Shown: positions 57,529 to 64,000 of the stretch, piece by piece
Layout: the number at the start of each line of letters is the position of its first letter
Numbering within the stretch: position 1 is the stretch's first letter
Source: Fragum whitleyi
Taxonomy: Eukaryota > Mollusca > Bivalvia > Cardiida > Cardiidae
Direction: 5' to 3'
NCBI GenBank assembly: GCA_948146395.1
Contig: OX411551.1
Coordinates: forward strand, 49,906,997-49,970,996
Length of the DNA: 64,000 nucleotides
The notes under the pieces: model-generated
The model's input: the letters and a program-made list of their open reading frames with translations, nothing else
What the model was told of the DNA's origin: nothing
Database searches by the model: none
Translations under genes and position numbers: made by a program

Positions 57529-57835
57529 TCAGAAGAAAGAAATGACTTAAATAAACAGAAATATTCTTAGCTTAAATGAATAAAAAAATTATCAAGAGCT
57601 TTATGAAAAAGAACATTGTTTAGTTTGATTTTATTAGTTTAATCCTCAAGATTTTTTTTTCATACGGTTTTGTTTTTACCACGAAGGCTCGATGGCTCAT
57701 GTCATTCGTATAACATCTTATAACAAGTACATTTACATCGTTGCGTCGAATCTAAATCGCTCGCTCTGCCCTACATACATACAATTCAAAGACTTGTCAG
57801 ATGATCTGAAAGCCCCGAAATCGCTACAAATGCTA

Positions 57836-58100
57836 CAGTTTATTACATCGTGAAATTGACATTCATCTCAATCAAAATCATTTTAAATCGCTCACTCAAC
57901 GCCCCATTCATAATTTCCAAACAAACAATAAAACCATTCAAAAACGCTCCAAACTCATCGAAAATCATATAACAACAACTTCGTTCAAAATAAAAAAAAA
58001 GACGGAGAACAAAAAAAAAATCGGTATTTCACTTAATTAATTGAAATTGTAAGAGTCTAATTAGAACTTGAAGAAACAGGAAACAATTTATAGAACACTT
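57836..58100 (-). mobile_element. M1 MITE, half copy
   Basis: TA then CAGTTTATTACATCGTGAAA, CAACGCCCCATTCATAATTTC; ends before the palindrome. Confidence 0.65.
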
Positions 58101-58194
58101 CATTTACATTGCTCCGACCATTTCATGATTTCATTGACGACCAGAAATTTTGGCCAGCGAAAACACAAAAACCTATGTATACAAATAATAGCAT

Positions 58195-58592
58195 TGCAAG
58201 ATTGACAAGTGGTTTTGGAATGATATCGCAATGATATTAAATGAAATTGAATAAGTGGGATGCGCGAGTTTCGAATGGTAATGCGGGGATTCAATAATTT
58301 ATCAATATTTCTCCCAGTTTGACGATGTTAGCGATACTTTAGTACCTCGCTTTAAAAATGTCAAAGATTTTCCTGTGCTTTTTTTAACCATTCAGATGCT
58401 TTGAAATCCACATCCGCAAATGAAACTATTATTATTACATTGATAGGATCGATTTGAATCAAATATTGAACGATTAGGAAGCGTTTTGGATTGGTTGAGT
58501 GAGTGTTTGTAATGAATGAATGGAGCGCTAAGTGAGCATTTGAGAATGGTTTTGACACACCTCTCAAATGTAAAGATATTATTTAACTGCAC
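58195..58592 (+). mobile_element. M1 MITE, diverged
   Basis: AAGATTGACAAGTGGTTTTGG, GAATGGAGCGCTAAGTGAGC, ATTATTTAACTG end. Confidence 0.6.
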
Positions 58593-58674
58593 ATTATATA
58601 GTTGTGGACTAGATTCATGGAAGAAATCGTAAGACGACGAATTCAATATCATTCTACGGCTTGTTTAGGTTGTA

Positions 58675-59094
58675 CAGTTAAAACCATAGTGAAATTGACA
58701 CTCATTTCGATCAAACTCACTCTAAACCATTTACTCAGCCCTCCACTCCATTCTTTCATTCTTAACACACACTCAAAAAATTAAAAAACGATCCAAAATC
58801 TCTAAAAAGGTATGATCAACAATTCATTCAAAATAGATAAAGCTAAAAAAATGCGATTTGACTAAATTATTTAGAATAATTAGCGTCTAATCGGTCACTG
58901 AAAAAAATATAGAAACCTATTTATAGAAATTGTATTGCTATTTTATTAAAAGGAGGTTCATCCGGAACTAAATTAGCAATATTGGATTGCCTCCCTTTAA
59001 CTTCACTCAAAACTCGCTCCTCCCTTTCATTCAATTTCATTCCAAAATCATTCCAAAATCAATTATTTTATCAATGTCATGATGTTCTTAACTG
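58675..59094 (-). mobile_element. M1 MITE with TA on both sides
   Basis: 420 bp; CAGTTAAAACCATAGTGAAA to TGTCATGATGTTCTTAACTG; TA at 58673-58674 and 59095-59096. Confidence 0.8.
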
Positions 59095-59169
59095 TAGTTA
59101 CGATGTTGGTGTCGTGGAAAGCGAAAACGTTTGAAACCAAAAGGCGAAGATGTTGGAGTTCAATAGTTC

Positions 59170-59455
59170 TTATCTTATTACCTCCCTTTAATGAAATATA
59201 TAATAATGAAATTAGCTGGTGTAGATTCCAAAGTGTCTGATTGGTTCATGAATACAGACAAACAGAAAAGTACGTATATTTCATTGAAGGGAAATAAAAC
59301 ATATCGCTAATTTTGTTCATCTTGCACAAAATTAGTGAAATTGGATTACCTCCCTTTACTTTCACTCAAAACTCACTCCTCACACCCGTTCAATTTCAAT
59401 GCAAAAACATTCTCAATTCATTACACTTGTCAAATTCACGACGTTTCTAAGTGTG
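59170..59455 (-). mobile_element. M1 MITE fragment
   Basis: Palindrome GAAGGGAAATAAAACATATCGC / GAAATTGGATTACCTCCC and end GTCAAATTCACGACGTTTC. Confidence 0.6.
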
Positions 59456-59542
59456 ACATAGTCCTCTCTTTCATTAGCTGATATCCAAACACAATCTCCT
59501 TCAGCATATCAGAGAGAAGTTTAATTTCAGCAAACTACGCAC

Positions 59543-59783
59543 CTGGGGCCTGTTTACTAAACTGCTTACGAAAAAGATTATTCGTAAGTCAAAAATACTA
59601 ATCGTACCTGGTGTTTTCATTCTTTGTAAGATTATGCCTTGCAATATCTCATTGGAATCGTCTTCAGAAGACGGTTCCAATGAAATGATGCACGGCAGAA
59701 TTCCATATTTAGTTACTCTTGTAGAAGGAACTTTAATTTTTGATTTATGTCAAAAAAGATCGTAAGATGTTTAGTAAAACGGC
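59543..59783. mobile_element. M3 MITE, GGGGCCTGTTTACTAAAC ends
   Basis: Left GGGGCCTGTTTACTAAACTG..CTTACGAAAAAGAT; right ATCGTAAGATGTTTAGTAAAAC inverted. A central hairpin ATTGGAATCGTCTTC / GAAGACGGTTCCAAT lies at 59652-59682. Confidence 0.6.
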
Positions 59784-59978
59784 TTTAATGATTTTGAAGG
59801 TTCAAAGGCCCAAGTGTTATTGCTTTTTCCACAATCTCCAAAGTACACATGTATAAATGTTTCCTGGTATCAACAATACCTCCCTGATATTTGCAGCTTT
59901 AATATGCTAATAACCAAGGCAAAGATACCCCTTCTAAGAGTCAATAACGAGTCAAATTCCTGTTAAAATACAAAAAAA

Positions 59979-60365
59979 CAGTTAACAATATTGTGAACTT
60001 GAAAAGGTGGATAATTCTAGAATGGTCTTTGAATGAAATTGAATGAGCGTGATGGGTGAGTTTTTGAGTTAAATTAAAGGGAGGTAATCAATGATCGCTA
60101 CGTATGTTCAGGATGAACAAAATATGCGATATTTATTACCTTCCGTTTATAAAATATGCATACACGTTCTAAATATGTCTTTCTATTTTTTAAATTCATT
60201 TTTTTTCCTTTTTTAAATCCAAATCAGACGCTTACATTTTAAAATATTTGGGAATGTTTTTGAATGGTTTGAGTGAGTGTTTGGACTGAATGAATGGAGC
60301 GCTGAGTGAGCAATTTAGAATGGTTTTGATCGGAATGAGAGACAATTTCGTGATGTTCTTTACTA
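59979..60365 (+). mobile_element. M1 MITE
   Basis: CAGTTAACAATATTGTGAAC; AAAGGGAGGTAATCAATGATC palindrome; GAATGGAGCGCTGAGTGAGC; TTCGTGATGTTCTTTACT. Confidence 0.7.
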
Positions 60366-60582
60366 TTGAACGTCTTCTTCACTAAAAATGCGCCATCGAT
60401 AAAGTGCATTACTGTTTTGGTGTCATAACGGACCAATCAGACGCATCGTGAAATGACACTAGCCAATGAAATTGTAGAATGACTTGAATGATTTGAATGA
60501 AGTTGCTGATCGCTTTGAAAGATTTTGAATCATTTTGAATGATTTCTTTTTGGTTTTGAGTGATTGGGTTGAGTTACTTGTA

Positions 60583-61120
60583 TAGTAAAAAACATCGTGA
60601 AATTACATGTAACACTCAGTGTGCTCAAATCATTCAATAACACTCACTCAGCGTTCCATTCATTCATTCCAAACATCCACTCAAATTGATAAATAAAAAA
60701 CGCACCGAAAGCATTATGTTATATAGGACATATTTCGAAATCGTTCAATTCCATCAACATTTAATTCATATCGATCAATCATTTTACAATTTTATTGGCT
60801 TGTGTGTATTCTTAAGTGTCTTAATGGTCCAAGAACACACAAACAGATAATTGTGAATATTTTATGAAAGTGAGGTAATAAATATCGCTAATTTTGTTCA
60901 TCGTGAGCAAAGTTAGCAATATTGGATTAATTCCCTGTAATTTCACTGAAAATTCGCTCCCTACAGGTATTCAATTTCATTCTAAAATAATTAAAAAAAG
61001 AATATTCACCGTGTCAATTTAACGATTTTGGGCTGTTTTTATCATGTGGGGCGCTGAGCCAGCGATTTAGAATGTTTTCGATCGAAGTGAGTGTTAAATT
61101 AACGATGTCTTTAAAAGTGC
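60583..61120. mobile_element. M1 MITE (reversed) plus adjoining M1 right-arm piece
   Basis: 60583-61034 is a full-length reversed copy (AACATCGTGAAATTACATG to GTGTCAATTTAACGATTTTG). 61045-61120 is a forward right arm (GGCGCTGAGCCAGCGATTTAG). Confidence 0.6.
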
Positions 61121-61164
61121 ATGGACAAAAACATTTAGATATACTTATTCGCTTGCTCCACCCA

Positions 61165-61380
61165 TTGGTTTACACGTTGTTATTTTATACTGATTTGGAT
61201 ACAAGTTCTAACAACGTAGAATATTCCCTCTCGATTCTGCTTCCTTGACATGAACCAGTACTCAATCCGAATCTGTGGCCCTAGCAAAGAACCATGACCG
61301 AAATCCACTCATGGGAATCGAATTTTTGACATCTTGATTAAAAAGCCGACGCTCTATCTCTCGACTACGAACGGTACACA
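61165..61380 (-). repeat. tRNA-derived SINE, family D, copy 2
   Basis: CCCTCTCGATTCTGCTTCC and GGGAATCGAATTTTTGACATC match 31255-31475 in the same orientation. The B box is mutated (AAATTCGATTCCC on the minus strand). Confidence 0.6.
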
Positions 61381-61439
61381 TCGATTCTTTTATTCTGAGC
61401 ACTCATCAAATTATCTAGAATGGCCTTTAAGCCACTTAA

Positions 61440-62187
61440 GGTGGCAATTGACAGTGGCCTCCCGGAGTTGGATTTTCGTTTATTTTGCGGCTATTTTTGC
61501 GCGTTGTTTGTAAAGACCGGTTTTCCCAAGATTCTGCTTATGGAAATAACGTAGAATAATAATCGTAAAATTTCATAACTTAGCTTCTTTTCAGCATTCG
61601 ATATTAACTGAATGACTGGCCGATTAGATTTAACAATAAATTGCGTTAAAAGCGTCATTCAACTAGGAGGGTCACTGTCAAATAACGAAAAAACTTTCTC
61701 ATTTGCACGGTAAGGTATACTGAAATTTTTACTAAATAAATGAAAAACCTGGGCTTTAAACATATCGGAAAAAAAGAAAAACCGTTGGGTAATTGCTTCA
61801 ATTATAGGTTTTTGTGGCATTTTTACCAAATAAAATTACAAAAAATAGTGCATTTTTAACGTTTGAGTGCAGAATGTGCAAATGCAATTGATCAAAGAGA
61901 AATTTTTGGCCACAACCATTGTGTACATGCATAAAGTATATCAAAATGTGTGTGTTTTATAGCTATAAGATGGTACTGAGTTTATACTAGACCTAAAACG
62001 AATATAAACGTTTTACTGAAAAATCGTCAATACCACTCAAGGGCAGATAATTCTACCATGAAAACGAGAACCGAAAAATACCTTCAATTTTTGATTTAAT
62101 GACTACACAATGTTAATCTACAACATATGTGAACAAGAAAAAAATTAATTTGGCGGAAAAAAATGACACAATGTGTCTATTGCTACC
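61440..62187. mobile_element. TTAA-flanked TIR element, 748 bp
   Basis: Ends GGTGGCAATTGACAG and, inverted, GGTAGCAATAGACA; TTAA at 61436-61439 and 62188-62191. TTAA targets are typical of piggyBac-type elements; no transposase is present. A fragment occurs at 27030-27373. Confidence 0.7.
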
Positions 62188-62296
62188 TTAAAAAAAGAGC
62201 ATGAACTATATACATCCAAATCGCTAGATAGAAAGTATGACTTGTTGAATAGCAAGCCTGATTAGTTCCTGGACTCATAGAAATTTATTTGTAGGC

Positions 62297-62697
62297 AGAT
62301 GTAACAACATCTTGAAATTGGTATAATAAATGATTTTGGAATGAAATTAATGAGCGTAATGAATAAGATAAGACTTAAATCAAAGGGAGGTTATCTACGA
62401 TCGCTAATCGCTAACGCGGTGAACAAAATTAGCGATATTTATTACCTACGTTTAATATGAAATGTAAACAAGTTCTATAAATGACATCCTTTTTCTTCTT
62501 GAACCAATCAGACGCTTGTATTTTCAATTGAGTCAGTGAAATAGTTTTTTTCTATTTATGTAGTTGTTGACTTTATCCTTGTCCATTTTGGAACGTTTTT
62601 AAATGGATGTTTGGAATGAATAAATGGAGCGCCAAGTGAGCGATTTAGAAGGATTTTTTTTATTGGAATACGAGTGAAATTCTCGATGTTATTTACT
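62297..62697 (+). mobile_element. M1 MITE
   Basis: AACATCTTGAAATTGGTATAA; AAAGGGAGGTTATCTACGATC palindrome; AAATGGAGCGCCAAGTGAGC; TCTCGATGTTATTTACTG. Confidence 0.7.
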
Positions 62698-62699
62698 GA

Positions 62700-64000
62700 G
62701 TGTGCTCTTATTTGATACTATGATATTGCCTCCGTGTTTATGAACGGGAGGAAAAATGCATTACCTTTCATATCGAATGCTTGATTATGCACCAAGACTG
62801 TTTTCGCTAGAATAAATGGACTCATCTACTTCTATGCTGCTTCCTCGGCGTCAGTCAACATATATTCACATAATCGCCCCTGTCCAATTATGTTAAGTAT
62901 TCACGAAATAACCTTGGCAGAAGGTCTTTGAATGTCTACAAAGCTTTAATGTATCGTTAAGTTCATCCATTAATCTATTTTACCCTTGTCATGCTGAACT
63001 GGAATATTCCTTCTTTGGTGGGTGGTGTACACAAAGACCAGCCTGCACATATGTGCAGCCTCGTCTTAGACTATAATACCTTTTTTGCCTTTTCATATCA
63101 GAAACGTTGAAGAGTTGAAAGAGAAACACACACAATAAGTGAATCCATTGCTTTCATTATTTTGATTTTATATAGAGGAAAATGAATGAGTGGTCATGAA
63201 ATATTGAATTTATTAAACGAGTCATCTATAAATAGATAAAAAGGAGGCTCCGCCGAGTTTTTATGTGTTTTAGATGACGAGTTTAATAAGTTCTGTGTTT
63301 TATGAGCACAAATTTTATATTCTATTTATAATATTACCCGAAATTTTGCGAAAATCGTCAAAATTTTTGAAATTCAAAATTTTAATTTCACACGAAACTT
63401 ATAACGCCGTTTGAATCTGACGTCAAAATATATACATTATGACGTCATTTTCTGCGGTTATAAAATAGCGCTGTTATTCGCTGTGAGCTCGTTTGCATTT
63501 TAATTTCACTAGCGTAATAACACACGTGTAATATAACAAATATTCAATGGGGTTCTTTCTCTCCCGTGACGAGTGTTATATGATAAACAATGTTTTTAGT
63601 TACGTAGTTCAGCATTTTGTTTTAATGCAATTTAAATATTTTTTATTCAGCGAGACAAGGGTAAAGATATTACTTGAATAATTTGATAAATCCCAATGAA
63701 ATTTTGAGTGATTGAACTTTATGTTAAAAAATGACGTTGGTGTCATGCCGTAAACATGCTCAAAATGTCGATCCAGTCTTTAACGTTATGTCTGCAAAAG
63801 GTTTGAAAGAATGAACATGCTCTGTGTGCCGAATCTGCATTTACATGGACAAGGTTGGTTGTTTTGTGAATGGAGAGAAAAAGGGTGTTAATGACTTAAT
63901 TTCTGGTCAATAAGACGAGGTTTGGGTGACATATTTTCATCAATCGTACGTAAATGCGGTATTGATGATTTGCTTGACTCTTTGATTCATTTAACATAGC
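62700..64000. other. No gene seen apart from the inverted repeat
   Basis: Contains a perfect palindrome CTGCACATATGTGCAG (about 63043-63058) in a dispersed repeat also at 9868-9930 and 45626-45690. Confidence 0.4.
63207..63295. repeat. Inverted repeat at the start of an unidentified element
   Basis: GAATTTATTAAACGAGTCATC and, inverted, GAACTTATTAAACTCGTCATC flank a 40-base loop containing AGGAGGCTCCGCCGAG. The following 250 bases (TGACGTCAAAATATATACATTA and TGACGTCATT) look like more of the same repeat. Its right end is not identified. Confidence 0.45.

Overview
The window looks like nuclear DNA from a bivalve mollusc, probably a marine clam or a relative. It is AT-rich, has short exons in very long introns, and carries many repeat families I know from bivalve genomes: AGCTCACCTG-, ATGCTCCCCG- and ATGCCCCCGA-headed elements, tRNA-type SINEs ending in a TTAAACCCCATTCAAA-like tail, and TTAAGGT elements. 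No search was run, so the species is inference. Most long ORFs here are read through repeats and are not genes.

Genes. (1) Plus strand: three phase-compatible exons at 18770-18850, 24093-24149 and 26236-26450, with a probable upstream exon at 1485-1514, end in a stop codon. They encode the basic/acidic C-terminal part of a nuclear protein with a Myb/SANT-like end. The earlier exons must lie before the window or were missed; the introns (17 kb, 5 kb, 2 kb) are packed with transposons. (2) Minus strand: a two-exon start of a probable secreted or signal-anchored protein (35598-35507 and 35263-35104, 84 codons so far) whose downstream exons I could not place. (3) At 130-507 there is the cysteine-rich tail of a pogo/Tigger-like transposase, broken after the finger.

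Mobile DNA. From about 2 to 33 kb the sequence is dominated by elements sharing one architecture: a T-run and a 5' hairpin (AGCTC.. or ATGCYCCC..), internal tandem repeats of about 150 bp, an inverted copy of the 5' end close to the 3' end, then a small hairpin and a terminal CTCTTGTT. I interpret these as non-autonomous Helentron-like (HINE/DINE-type) elements. Nested in them are a 5.9 kb TA-flanked TIR element (7124-13041), a 2.4 kb LTR retroelement that carries only a Gag-like zinc-knuckle/coiled-coil protein (20113-22546, minus), and a 156 bp hAT MITE with an exact 8-bp target duplication (14343-14498).

From 38 to 63 kb the composition changes. About a third of the sequence is copies and fragments of one roughly 440 bp MITE (ends CAGTTAAGAACATCGTG..., TA target sites, internal palindrome) in both orientations. 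Its termini resemble those of the 5.9 kb element. The same half holds three copies of a smaller palindromic MITE, a TTAA-flanked element (61440-62187), a 5'-truncated LINE (about 50260-50889, minus), and several SINEs.

Other structure. There is a six-unit 47-bp minisatellite with strict alternation of two unit types and perfect internal palindromes (32003-32285), a 270 bp pure (ATCA)n run grown from a SINE tail, a (TA)n run inside a MITE, and a GC-rich 140-bp tandem dimer (55991-56265). No CRISPR array, rRNA or intact tRNA gene was seen.
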